From the NCBI GenBank assembly GCA_022560025.1, contig JAFISE010000032.1:62001-126000 (forward strand): a stretch of DNA of 64,000 bases, given 5' to 3'. Positions 13,465 to 23,983 of the stretch are shown piece by piece. This stretch comes from Stagonosporopsis chrysanthemi (lineage: Eukaryota; Ascomycota; Dothideomycetes; Pleosporales; Didymellaceae). The number at the start of each line of letters is the position of its first letter. The first letter of the stretch is position 1. The notes below the pieces were generated by a model. That model searched no databases. It was not told the DNA's origin and saw nothing but the letters and a program-made list of their open reading frames with translations. The translations under genes and the position numbers were made by a program.

Positions 13465-14489
13465 ATGGCACTCGACTTCCTTAGTCTCCCCCCAGAGATC
13501 CTGCTCCAGATTCTCTCCAACCTTCCCATCGGTCCCCTCCTCCGCTTCGCCCAAACCTCCCAGTACGCCCGCAATCTAGCTCACGCGGACATTCGCAGCC
13601 TCTCTCTAGCAATGCTTCCCTCCCACCGCGCTCCCTGGCACACCGACCTCTCCACCACCCAGCACAAGCCCACCCACCCGCTCCACGCGGCGATCCAGAT
13701 CCCCCGGGCCAGCGACTTCGACTACTCCATACTACTCACCTTCCACAACAAACTTGTCGGCAGCATCCTCCGCCGACACGCCTGCACACTCCAGAAACTC
13801 GAACTCTCGCTGTGGACGCTCTCGCCTGCCATCGCCCGCGCGCTGACTAGCCTGCCCGCGCTCAGGGAGCTGCGCATCCGGCTCGAGCGCACCCAGGCCG
13901 TGCCGCGGGCGTACATGGCACTGCAACGCAGAGAAGAGAGCGCGGCGTGGAGTATGCTTGCATGTGCGCCGTCGTGGACGCACTCCCTGCGTTCCCTGAG
14001 CATCGACAACGCCGAGGTGAGTGCCGCGCAGCTGCTTGGGATTGTGGACGGGGCTGCGCGGCTGCGCGACCTGAGGCTGAGCTGCTGCGATATGCTGACG
14101 AGTTCGCTGTGGGATGCCGGAAAGCTCGGCGCACTGCAATATCTCGGGGTCACGGAGTGTGCGAATGTGCACGTCAATGAGGCGGCGGTGGGGGTAATAA
14201 GCAAAATGCGGAGGCTGCAGGTACGTCAGTTGCGTGGTTGTTGGTTTGATGTCACGAGTATGATCGCCGGTGCGGCGTCGCACACGATACGCGGCTTGGG
14301 CTAATCTGTTCTTGTGCTACATAGGCGCTCGATCTGCGTGGGTGTAATGGCTTGGACGGCGAGGTTTTGACACAGTGGAACAGGGACGTGTGGCGTGTGC
14401 CTGTATTTGTAGCACCAAGGCCTCGTGGGTTGATGAAACAAGAGCTTCCTATTGAGGTAGATCCGGACTACATGGTTGAGTCGGTTTGA
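13465..14489 (+). CDS. F-box protein
   Basis: Two exons (13465-14220, 14325-14489) give 306 aa. The intron starts GTACGT and ends CATAG, and both sides stay in frame. Residues ~4-45 form an F-box: LSLPPEILLQILSNL, then an LLRFAQTSQYARNLA segment. Downstream are degenerate leucine-rich elements (LQKLELSLWTL, LRELRIRL, LRSLSIDNA, LRDLRLSCCDML and ALDLRGCNGL across the splice junction). This layout matches substrate adaptors of SCF ubiquitin ligases: the F-box binds Skp1 and the repeats bind a target. The target is unknown. The gene runs tail-to-tail with its right neighbour, about 200 bp away. The ATG at 13465 begins the F-box directly and is preceded by an AACATGG context. Confidence 0.85.
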
Positions 14490-14691
14490 TCTATTAGGCT
14501 ATCAAGTGTTTGCTATACTTTGCTCGTGCTGGCCTTCGGTACTGTTTGTGCCATCCATCGCTCACTCGCGCAGCGAAGGCACATGAGTGTCTTTCTGACT
14601 CTCAGAAACCACAACTTTAAGAGAGAAAAAAAAGAAAAAATCCCAGTAACCGCAAATCCCAGAAACCACGACTCTCAGAAGCTCACGCCTT

Positions 14692-15831
14692 TCACTCCCA
14701 CATTCCGCCACCGTTACGCTGAACCGCACCACCGCGAACGTTCATGCGCATGTTGCTGTTGGTCTGGGAGGCTTCGACCAGGTACCTTGCCTGGCTGCTA
14801 GCAACGCTCCTCAAGTACTGTGTGTACTCGGAGACGCGTTGGATCTTGACCTGCCACTGCAGTTCGTCGTGAAGTTTGTTTTCCAAGTCGCGCTGCTGGT
14901 TCTCAAGCTGCTGCAGGTGCTGTTCCTGCGATCGCTGCTGCACGGCGTTGGTCATCCTCACTGGTCCGCCAGCTGACTGCACCTGGTTGATGACCTTCTC
15001 GGACTTCAGCTCTGGCTGTGGCTGCTGGACATCAACTCGCTTCTGGTCCTTCACATCATCTCCGGCAGCTTCCTTCTCCACCTGGAAGATAATGCGGTAC
15101 TTCTCTTCAAGCCATGCAGCAACCATGCACGGTGCCCATCCATTGACCCAGGCGAGACCTTGGACGCTGTCATACTCGTCTCGATCGTAGAGGCCGTCTA
15201 AGAGGTCTCCAGCCTCCTCTTCAGTGATGTCATTGTCGTTTACCTTGGCGATGATCTCTTGGTGGATGTACTTGACGCGCGCGCGACGGACGGCGCAATC
15301 AAGCGGCTTGACAAAGTCAGGCTGGTTAAGGGCCTCCCAGTACTCAGCAATGCCATTGTACGTGCTGGCAATGCTCGGACCGTTCTTGTAGATTGGGTCG
15401 GTCAAGATGCTGAAGCCGCTACCGAGACGAGTGTCCAGAGTCTGGTGAATTTCTTGCATGCGTGCAAGGATGGCGTAGTAGAGATCTTCGAAATCTTCAA
15501 GTGGGCGTTGTTCGGCATCTTTGGTAGTACGCTGACCGAGAGTAGCCTTGATACGCGATTTAAGGTTGGCGTGGGTCTGAATTGGGCTGGGGTTGAGATA
15601 GCCGTTGTTAAGGCGGCGGTAAAGAGTGCGGAGACTGGGTCTGTAGGGGTCGAGATCAGGTTGACCGGACAATTTAGTCTGCCCTTCGAGCGAGACAAGA
15701 TGCCCGCTGATCTCGAGGAGAACACTGATGATGAAGTGTGTTGGCAAGGGCTCGGTCGAAGCTTCAACAGCGGCATGAGCTGCAGCCGCGCTGAAAGGTG
15801 GAAGACGACCTGGATTCGAGGAACCAGACAT
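14692..15831 (-). CDS. Uncharacterised 379-aa protein with C-terminal coiled coil
   Basis: A single uninterrupted exon starts at an ATG (15829-15831). I do not recognise the family. The N-terminal ~260 residues look globular and mostly helical, with blocks such as FEDLYYAILARMQEIHQTLDTRLG and ITEEEAGDLLDGLYDRDEYD. A region around residues 300-345 is rich in Gln, Glu and Leu and should form a coiled coil (QEQHLQQLENQQRDLENKL). The C-terminus is Asn/Gly rich. There is no signal peptide, membrane segment or metal motif. The soluble, helical character suggests an intracellular scaffold or complex subunit, but that is only a guess. The long frame with good codon use makes the gene itself secure. 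Confidence 0.8.
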   Translation of the reverse strand: MSGSSNPGRLPPFSAAAAHAAVEASTEPLPTHFIISVLLEISGHLVSLEGQTKLSGQPDLDPYRPSLRTLYRRLNNGYLNPSPIQTHANLKSRIKATLGQRTTKDAEQRPLEDFEDLYYAILARMQEIHQTLDTRLGSGFSILTDPIYKNGPSIASTYNGIAEYWEALNQPDFVKPLDCAVRRARVKYIHQEIIAKVNDNDITEEEAGDLLDGLYDRDEYDSVQGLAWVNGWAPCMVAAWLEEKYRIIFQVEKEAAGDDVKDQKRVDVQQPQPELKSEKVINQVQSAGGPVRMTNAVQQRSQEQHLQQLENQQRDLENKLHDELQWQVKIQRVSEYTQYLRSVASSQARYLVEASQTNSNMRMNVRGGAVQRNGGGMWE

Positions 15832-16401
15832 CTTGTCGGTTGTGTGTGAAAGGAGGGTTGGTAGAGTGATATCTCACAAGCCGCTCGCAACGACGCGGCG
15901 GAGTTGCTCAGGTTAGATAGGATAGACAAAGTGAGATGGAGGTGGAAGCTACCAAAACCTCCGGGGATCAAAAGAAGAGACGAGCGGGAGCTGTGGGAAG
16001 AAAACCTCTTAATAGAGGAGGCTGGGCCTGAAAAGTGAAGAGAGGTGAAAGCGACAAACGATCACGGTGAACATTGTGCTCTGATCTCACCAGGCTCCAA
16101 GTGGCGCGTCGCGCACATCAAGGTTCAGGGAGAAACCAGAATCATTCTCACTGTTATTCTTATAGCAATCACAGGCGGGGGATACGATGAGGATTGTACC
16201 TTGGGAGTGGTGAAGGTTAGATGCTCAAGATATGTCCCGCAGTCGCAAACCATACCTGACGTCAACCGATGCCCACGCTTCACCCCACCACATCAAACTC
16301 TCCCGGCAGGTCTTTAATTGCGTTTGAAAGACGTTCGAAACAATCGGACTATGCTTCCTGCATTAACAGAACAGTATCTATCTATGGCTCTCGAATTACT
16401 C
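15832..16401. other. Intergenic region
   Basis: This 570 bp lies between the 5' end of the 379-aa protein gene and the 3' end of the flavin monooxygenase gene, both on the minus strand. It should hold the promoter of the former. I see no gene or clear regulatory motif. Confidence 0.5.
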
Positions 16402-18269
16402 TCAGATACGACCAGCCGTCAAGCTCCTAATCACCGCCCTCCCATCAAACTCCCTCAACCGTCGCGGCAGCTCGTCACGCAGCCATTCCCTCCCTACAAA
16501 GACGCCCGCAACAGCGCCAATCGTCAGTAGCCTCAACAGCCACTTCCTCGCTTTCCCAGGCTCGACCTCTTTCGAACTCGCGTCTCTGAACACAAAGTCT
16601 TGCTTCTTCCAGAACATGCTCCTGAGCCAGAACATGAACTGCCAGTCCGGGTACATCATGTTGTTCAGGCCCGTCTTGGCATCGATGGCCCAGTTCACGC
16701 ACCCGCTCGACCAGACCAGTTTCTTGGCTTCGCGCTGGGTCCATTCGAAATCTTGCATTGCTGCCTCGTGCCGCACCTCGACGGTGGTAGGGCTGGAGCT
16801 GGGCAGGATGGAAGGAATCAGAGAGTGGGTCTGATATGCAGGGAGCGACTTGAAGATGGGTTCGAGGAGGCGTAGGGTGAAGTTGATCTGGCATTCGACG
16901 GTGTAGATGACGCTCAAATGACCAGTGACAGTATTAGGCCCCATGAGGACGAAGAAGTTAGGGAAGTTGGGTACGACGGTGCCGAAGTAGGCCTGCGCAA
17001 CGCCTTGGGTCTTGCTATCCCACTGTGTTGGTCGTCAGTAAGGTTGTTCGCAGGATTAGGAGGTATGGAATACTTACATAGTCGTTCAGCTTCAGTCCGT
17101 TTCGTCCAACAATCTCCATAGGGCAAAGCATCTGCTGCGTCGCAAACCCAGTTGCCAGCACAATCGCATCGGCGTGAATCTCGCGTCCTGATTTCGTGAC
17201 AACGCCGTCTTCTGTAATTCTTTGAACCGGATCATTCGGAACCAGGTCGATATTGTCCCGCCATAAGCACTTCAAGTACTCGGTATCCAGCACCTTCCTC
17301 TTGCATCCGATCTCACTCTTGGGAATGAGTGCATCCCAGTACTTCTTCGGCGCCGTACGCTTCACATAGGCTTCGTTCTCCTTCGCGAGCCCAGAGCGGA
17401 TTGCAGCACCGCCCTCGATTGGGAAGCCAGACCAGTCAGATTCCATGTCGTAGTAGTGCTTGGCACGATAGAGACGCATCGCTAGTGGGACATAGCGCAT
17501 CACGGCTTTGAAGGTGGATGAGTAATAGGGGTTCTCGCGCTCGGACAGATACTGTGCTTGCCGGGCGAATTGCGTGAGCTTGCGGACTGGGGGTTTGTCG
17601 CCAACCTCGCCTGACATAATGGGGACGAACTGTGTAGCTGAGCAGCCATTGCCTGGATGTGTTAGTTTGAGAGGGCTGGCGCAGATATCTTCCCTTCAGA
17701 AGAGAAGCAAAAGAAAACATACCCAGTACGACAACATCCTTACCGCCCCAGTCAAAGCCGTGATCCCATTTCGCGGAATGGAACATCTTCCCTTTAAACA
17801 TCTCTCTCCCCTCGATATCACACTCCTTCGGCACACTCAAGCTCCCGACTCCACTTACCAAAACCTTGGCCCTCCTCACCGTCCTCTCTTTCGTCTTCAA
17901 ATCCAGCACATCCACCACCCAAACCTTCTCCTGCTCATCCCACGCCGCCTTCTCCACAATCGAATGAAACCGCACTCGCTCCGTGACCCCATACCGATCG
18001 CTCACGGCCCTGAAATACCGCTGAATCTCCTCGCGCATCGAGTACTTGCGGCTCCAGTCCGGATTGAGCGCAAAGCTGTACGAGTAGAAGTGGCTGGCGA
18101 CGTCGCAGCCGCAGCCGGGGTACGTGTTTGCCAGCCATGTGCCGCCGACGTCGTCGCTCTTCTCGATCAGCTCGAAGTTGCGGATCCCGTATTTGCGGAT
18201 CGTCTGCACGGCGAGCCCGAGGCCGGACATGCCCGCGCCGATGATCAGGACTTCGGTGTCGAAGGACAT
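16402..18269 (-). CDS. Baeyer-Villiger type FAD/NADPH monooxygenase
   Basis: Three exons in transcript order (18269-17723, 17652-17078, 17022-16402) encode 580 aa. The introns are GTATGT..CCAG and GTAAGT..CACAG. An FAD-binding Rossmann motif GAGMSG lies at residues 11-16. The Baeyer-Villiger fingerprint FxGxxxHxxxW is exact at residues 158-168 (FKGKMFHSAKW). The second dinucleotide motif GNGCSA is rebuilt across the first intron at residues ~183-188, and ATGF around DAIVLATGFAT is also present. These enzymes insert oxygen next to a ketone or hydroxylate a substrate using NADPH and O2; the substrate is unknown. A hydrophobic stretch near the C-terminus (LLRLLTIGAVAGVFVG) may anchor it to a membrane. 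The frame extends upstream of MSFDTEV, but this ATG is preferred because it places the FAD motif at the usual distance. Confidence 0.9.
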
Positions 18270-18945
18270 GGTGGACCGGTGGGGGGGGGGGGAGGTGGAT
18301 CTTGGGAGCACGGGATGGTTCTCACGGCTACCAGAGGATGGGTCAAGGGTGGTTGGAGGGAGTTGAGAGACGCTCAGTTGAGATGCAAGGGGAGTTTCTT
18401 TACTTATATCTACACCTTCATCCTGATCTGTGCATAATGCCAATACTTCGCTATATCTGCGCCCGCTACCCGTTCCCACAGTTCGTGCCGGTTAGTTGCA
18501 ATCTGGTCATTTAGTGAATGTTGGCGCGGGGAGACGACGTTGATGTCGTTGGTGTGGGTGCGAACTACGCCGACGGGCCAATGAACGGGTCACGGACCAC
18601 TGTTGTCCGCCAGTCGATGTGGGGTCCCCACACAAATACACGCGTGTAGCTCGTCTCGATTCGAATCTGTTTTCGGTATCCCGGTGCTGAGGGGAAGTCA
18701 AGTCGGGTTTTCCTCCATTTGCTTCGGATGGCAGGCTGATGGCGATGTCACTATCGGCGCTTGGATATTCGTGAAGACATGGCTATTGGGTGGAGGTCCA
18801 TTGTCAGGCTGCCACGATGAGTATCTCAACCTTGAGATTCGGATATATTGCAGCGCTTCATCGAACTGCTCGCTAGGTAGATTACAGAGGAGTATAAACA
18901 TTATGCTGCATGACTTCCACGGTCATTCCATATGTACTGCCCATC
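18270..18945. other. Intergenic region with poly-G tract
   Basis: This 676 bp separates the monooxygenase start from the MFS transporter stop, so it should contain the monooxygenase promoter. A 12-base G run (18281-18292) sits just upstream of the start codon and is poly-C in the leader. I see no gene here. Confidence 0.5.
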
Positions 18946-20735
18946 TTACCTCCAGAGACCTTGCTTGATGCTCACGAAGACACCAACAATGAGCAACAAT
19001 GCATTGAATGCCGCCATCATGTAGAAGGGGCTTCCTGGCCCTGCGCTGTCAAACAATGCGCCTCCCGCCTTGGTGAGCAACAAGATACCGAACCCGCCGA
19101 GCAGACTGTATGTGCCAGCTATTGAACCCTTCATATCATTGTATGATGTAGACTCTGGAGGCGAGCTGGGCCTGCTGATGCTATAGCTCTGGTTCTGCAG
19201 TAACAAAGGCTCTTCCTCGTGAACTGGTGATATGGGGTCGCTTGTTGGTGGTGTTGCGCCTGCTGAGGGATGGTAGCTTGCATTTGTTGAGTCTATTGCC
19301 GAGCCGTTCGCGTCAGACTCGTCGTTGTTGATGCCACGACCAAGGAGGGCAAGAGAGCAAACAATAGCACCAATTTGGCTGATGCCGAGAAGCGCGACGA
19401 TGATGAAGATAGCACCTGTCCCGTCTTCGCTCTTGTAGTCAGGGCTGACTAGAGATCCAAACATAGCATAGCCCGCGATGCCCGACGCGGCCGCGAGGAG
19501 CAAAGGGATGTTGTATTTTGGATATCTGCCAGACAGGTAGCCGAAGATGGGGGCGCAGAGAAGGGCAATCAGCTGGCTGATGCCGGTCAACATAGCAGCC
19601 AGCTTGTAGGCCTGCGGGCAGGCGTGCTTGATGTCGGAGGGATCTGAAGGGTTGACTGCGCACTCGCCGGTTTGAAGGAAGTAGTGGTTCGTAAAGAGCG
19701 GGATGAAGAGCGATATGGCGACCGACGAGGCGCGTGCAACAAAGCCGCCTACGTAACCCAGGCCTATGAGGGGGGAGGTAAAGCCTAGACGAACGCTCTC
19801 GAGAAAGAGAAACGGGTACGACAGGATGAAGTCGCGCGCACGCCCCGTGCTCTTCTGCTCGTCCTTGCCAGTGAGGCGTCGCCATCCCTTCTCTTCCTCG
19901 CCTGGCAACTGGCGCAGGCCGAAGAAGCAGCCGATAGCCACGAGAATGGCAACTACGCCGACAACGTAGAAGGCAGCTGCAACAGCAGCGGCAGGGCTCT
20001 CGCCAGCCTGCTGGAAGCGCGTGGGCAAAGGCAAGAAAACCAGCAGTGCTACCAGGGCGCCGCAGCCTGTAAACATGCCGACCAATCCTGCAAGCTGCGA
20101 TGTGGATGCGCTTGTGTCCTTCTTCACGGATGCACTCCCGCCCGATTCTTGAGAGCTCGATCGAAAGCGGTCCGGGGTGATAGTGAGCTCCGAGGAGATG
20201 GAGGCGGCAACGGCATGCCTGCTACCATTGGCCACGCGCCTGAGTGTCGGGCTCCTGGGGTCCGGCTTGGCTTCCTTGATAGCTGTCATGGCTGGCAAGA
20301 TCGCAGTGACCATGGTCGCCCTGCACATGTCAGCACACGCTCGCTTGCTCGGGGACAAGAAGACACTTACGTCGCGCTCCCTCCCAGGCTGAAGAGCACC
20401 CGCGCCAACAGTAGCTGCGGATAGACGTTCTTGACCTGGACCAGCACCCACAGGCTGACTCCCACAACCACATATCCCGTCACCGCAACAGCTCGTACGC
20501 CGACCCGATCGCTCAGCAGCCCCCAAGCCGGACACGCCACCAGCGCAACCAGCTCGTCGACGAAACCCAAGGTGCCGACCGCGCCGCCGACATTCTTGCT
20601 CCGGCCGATGCGCTGCGTGATGACGAAGCTGATGCTGCTGTTCAGGAACACGAGGAAGCTGATGCTGAAGAGCGCGACGCCGAACAGGTACGCGGCGATT
20701 TGCGTGCGCGTGGCGGTAAAGGACAGGCCGAGCAT
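18946..20735 (-). CDS. Major facilitator superfamily transporter, YCR023C-like
   Basis: Two exons in transcript order (20735-20371, 20320-18946) give 579 aa. The splice GTAAGT..GCAG rebuilds FSLGGSATATMVTAILP, a segment typical of this MFS subgroup. Roughly 11-12 membrane helices are visible, starting with IAAYLFGVALFSISFLVFL and ending with LLLIVGVFVSI. The DRVGVRAVAV sequence after helix 2 is the usual MFS loop. A Ser/Thr-rich loop of about 70 residues lies between the two early helical blocks, and another (residues ~460-520) precedes the last two helices. The similarity I recognise is to the yeast vacuolar-membrane protein Ycr023c, whose substrate is unknown; that assignment rests on pattern memory. 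The ATG at 20733-20735 starts directly before the first helix. Confidence 0.85.
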
Positions 20736-21366
20736 GTTTGCGGGAAGCTCGGTGGAGCTGGCGTCGTTATCGAGGGAGCATTGAGGTGCACACCCAGTGA
20801 AATCGTGTTGGCGTGAGATGGAGCTGCCCTTGATTACCGCGGGACGTCATCTCCAGCAACGCGCTAGCCACATTGCTTCCACGCCCTGGATCAGCATGCA
20901 GGATATTAATTTGCCCGCGCGCATTTGGTGCTACCCTTGCTTTGATGTTTCCTCCTGTCCATCACCAGATCCACTGTCGCTCACTAAATCAGCAGTTCGG
21001 TCAGGCAGAACTCGTGTTGATGCAAACGTCGAGTCAATTCAATGCTTCTATCTAAACGCTGCCAGCAGCCCATCATTACGTTCCAACCAAGGGCGGTTCG
21101 ACTCTCGCGAAAAGGAACCCGGCTATAAGCCACCCCTGCCAATGCTGATCAAACACTCGATAATATCCTAGATTCGAGGACCGCAGCCCGAATTCCCTCC
21201 CAAGTTGGCTCTGAAGCCTGTGTGCGTGTATAACCCATAAAGACAACCATAACACCTTCCCACGCTATGCTCAAATGGACAATCTGTCGACAGGTTCAAC
21301 GCTTAGTTGTACCCATCCCTCCCTGCCATAACCGATGCAGTCGCTACAGGGAGCAGCGAGAAGCTA
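20736..21366. other. Intergenic region
   Basis: This 631 bp lies between the MFS transporter start and the 3' end of the 71-aa gene, both on the minus strand. It should contain the transporter promoter. No gene or clear motif is seen. Confidence 0.5.
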
Positions 21367-21635
21367 TTAGCGGTAGTAGCCAGCGTTTCCAGCTGAAGTT
21401 GAGGTGTTTGGGTCGTAAATCTGGCCCGCGGGCTTATGAACGACGACTACTTGGGGCCGGCTGCAGTAGCTGCGCGAGGAGTGTGCAGACTGTGCGTAGT
21501 TCGTCGACGCTGTTGCTATACATTGTTAGACCCGTACTGCAGCACACGAGAGTAGAATGGTGACATACTGGAGCTGGTCGATGGTCGTGGGGCATAAGCA
21601 CCCTTGGCCTGGTAGGAGGACCCGTAAGAAGACAT
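21367..21635 (-). CDS. Spliced 71-aa Ser/Tyr/Thr-rich small protein
   Basis: Two exons in transcript order (21635-21569, 21515-21367). The 53-bp intron has a GTATGT donor, a CTAAC branch point and a TATAG acceptor. The product starts MSSYGSSYQAKGAYAPRPS and ends with an IYDPNTSTSAGNAGYYR tail. It is rich in Ser, Tyr, Thr and Ala, has no signal peptide or membrane helix, and has a short VVVV strand in the middle. I do not recognise it. Support comes from the textbook intron, from the frame being open only when spliced, and from a TATA-like element about 200 bp upstream. The C-terminus is not a CaaX box, so it is not an a-factor-type pheromone. It is probably a disordered cytosolic peptide. Confidence 0.65.
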
Positions 21636-21767
21636 TGTTGCTTGGTGTTGACTAGTTGGGAGTGGTTCAGAAACACGGTTGATTTCTTGAAGTAACTTTG
21701 GTCGAGAGAAGATCGTAGACTTGTAGAATTCTACGACAATGGTAGCAGGCCTTGAAGTGGTAGACAA

Positions 21768-21793
21768 TGTGTTTGTATGTGTGTGTGTGTGTG
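21768..21793. repeat. GT-rich microsatellite
   Basis: A run of GT dinucleotides, AC on the transcript strand, lies in the likely 5' leader of the 71-aa protein gene, between its TATA-like element and its ATG. Confidence 0.8.
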
Positions 21794-21832
21794 CTGTTGG
21801 TGAATAGACAGAAACCACCGCCTACTATAGGA

Positions 21833-21839
21833 ATTTATA
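21833..21839 (-). promoter_or_regulatory. Candidate TATA box for the 71-aa gene
   Basis: TATAAAT on the minus strand, about 200 bp upstream of the small-protein ATG. The match is to the consensus only, and no transcript data are available. Confidence 0.35.
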
Positions 21840-22887
21840 CTGGCAGGCAGACACCTGACTAGTGAGGCCGTTCATTGCTGCCAACATGGGTGACTGTTCG
21901 TCACTGGTCTCTGCCCGATTTCTCCGTGTCTGCCTGAACGCGCAGTCGCGTCGACGGTTGCTCTCGGAGCTTGCAAGCCATTACGCGTGGCAGTGTATGG
22001 CTGCCAAGAGTATATTCCCCAGGGAAGAAAAGGGCGGAGCGTGCGCTAGGCGCTTCTCCAAGCTTGAAACAGGTGAGCATCCGCATAGTGCAGAGAAGAC
22101 TCATCGTTGTCGTCCGATGTACTAGAAGCGTCTAATGCTGAGGCGTAAACCAGCCAGAACAGCGCGCGTAAACGCAACCATGACTGCAATGCTGCAAGGT
22201 ACGCAAGCTAAAATTGAGTCATCCTGACCTGTAGAACCAGTGGCGAGGAGTCTCTATCGGCGCCTGCCGGGACCAGGCTGAAGCGTGCAAGCTCAGCAGC
22301 TGATAATGAAGGTGTCGAGGTGTCGACTATGGGAGACCGCCTAGCGTGGGGGCCTGCAGGTGCCTGATTGCAGGTGAACTTCGAGCATTGTTCTTCACCG
22401 GGGCGTAAATTCGAACAGACGCATGCAAAGCAGGAGGACAGCAGGAAGACGGAGGCGAAAAGGAGGAATGACGGAATAAAAGGCGGTGCTGTAGATGTTG
22501 AACGGTGTAGAGAAGAAGGCAGTGCGCTCCTGGGCGGGGTGGAGCATGAGCTGCGCCTTGTCAGGCGTTCACAAGGCGCTCACCCAAAGGCTGTATGATC
22601 ACGTGTTCGCACCGTGACGATATTCATTAAGGTGTTATCAACAGATCAAGGTTCCCCGATTTGAACTTGTTGTTGCATACATACGTAGTGGGTGGACGAC
22701 GCGTTCGAAGCCAAAGTGTCTGCCAAGGGGCTGACGCGCAGTGCACCTGCCCAGTCGTCCAAAATCGCCATGGCCTTCCCAGATCCCGAGCGTCCCCATG
22801 CTTGCTTGCGGAATCTACTAGATTTTTCAAACCACCTCCTGATGGCTATAGTCTCTCTGGGCACACTTTCAAAGACGTACGTAGATA

Positions 22888-23378
22888 TCAGGCAGGCCTG
22901 CCGGATGACCCTTCGTCCTCAATCTTGCGGTCCCTCAGCATCCTGTACATTCCGATGCTAGGCTGCACGTCCTTGAAGCCGTACTGAGGATACAGCTTCT
23001 GTGCTGCCGGTTCCGCTACCAAGCTGACATAGGCTTGAGGTGCGTTGCATCTACATAATCGACAAGTGCTTGCCTGATGCGTTTCCCAAGTCCGCGCCTT
23101 TGATGTGCTGGATGCACCGTAACATTGCAAAGAATAAGGAAGAGTGATTTGTCGCCTACCAGGCGACCCATTGCCACGGGAGTCTGGTTAGGACCAGGTG
23201 TTGACCCGTCTAGCATGTCCTTGGTTTCGTATGCCACAATCCCAACGAATGAGTTCTCGAGCGCTTTTGGAACAGCCTCCAGCGGCGGAGGTGTCATTCC
23301 AGCAAGTTTGCGCAGGTCGTGATAGACCTGAGGCGTCGGCAGCCCTTCGATGATGGTGTACCCGCCGCTCGACGTCAT
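22888..23378 (-). pseudogene. GNAT-family acetyltransferase with apparent one-base frameshift
   Basis: Frame one starts at ATG 23378 and encodes the N-terminal half. It includes the acetyl-CoA-binding motif A (LCNVTVHPAHQRRGLGKRI, with the QRRGLGK loop), then stops at 23016. A second frame continues with AYVSLVAEPAAQKLYPQYGF, the expected motif B, and ends at 22888. The switch falls around 23043-23050, where one missing base would join the halves into about 163 residues. No intron can explain it: available GT..AG pairs there are 30 nt or shorter. GNAT enzymes acetylate amines using acetyl-CoA; the substrate is unknown. Both halves remain well conserved, so this is either a very young pseudogene or a sequencing error in a working gene. 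Confidence 0.7.
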
Positions 23379-23983
23379 TTCCAGAGTAGGTGTGATAGAA
23401 CGGAGGGTGGAGGGCTTTCGACAAGTTGTGGAGCTGTGCTACCCCAGGGCTCACGATGCGGTGTCAGATGGCAGCCTCGGACTGCACGCGGAATCATCTT
23501 ACAATCCCAGAATCCCTCACGAGCCCCACTCACCCAACTATGGACTTCGTTGTAGGCCCAAATTAATTCGACCATGTCGTTTCCATTTCTGCTGCCGCAT
23601 TATGGCGCAATGATTATGGTCTAACTTTTGTGCGAGGAGAGCCGTCCTGCTTGTTCACAAAAGCAACTGCCAAACACTCAACACCGATCCCGTCTCTTAG
23701 GCAGCTGTACCTATTCTCTACGAGAAAGCAGTATCGGCTTGCTTGCACATGTGACCCAGGTGTCACAGACTGCCTAGCTTGCGACTGACCCATGTCTTAG
23801 CAGCCTGACTGCCACACGATACCACTAACAAACAACAGAGGGACGGTCCAGCATTGTGCGCCATCATGCCAGCCACCGTCTGCACCTGCCACCTTCAGTC
23901 TACAATACTCTTTGACCGCTGGTGCCCAGATTTCGCCAAATTACCACATCCGGTTTCCTTTACGAGGTCGGAGAAAAAGAGCT
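23379..23983. other. Intergenic region between divergent genes
   Basis: This 605 bp should contain the promoters of the GNAT gene (leftward) and the membrane-protein gene (rightward). From about 23866 several frames are open, so the true 5' exon of the membrane-protein gene may lie here. Confidence 0.4.

Larger units (their letters stand above)
21636..22887. other. Intergenic region
   Basis: This 1.25 kb contains the GT microsatellite and the TATA-like element of the 71-aa gene. The rest shows only short overlapping open frames without domain or splice support. Confidence 0.5.

Noticed and set aside
17574..18437. Plus-strand open frame (287 aa) over the flavin monooxygenase
   Set aside because: The minus strand carries exact FAD and Baeyer-Villiger motifs with matching introns. 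The plus frame has no recognisable features.
16402..20735. Monooxygenase plus MFS transporter as a secondary-metabolite cluster
   Set aside because: There is no synthase, P450 or dedicated regulator beside them. The transporter resembles the broadly conserved YCR023C type rather than a drug-efflux pump.
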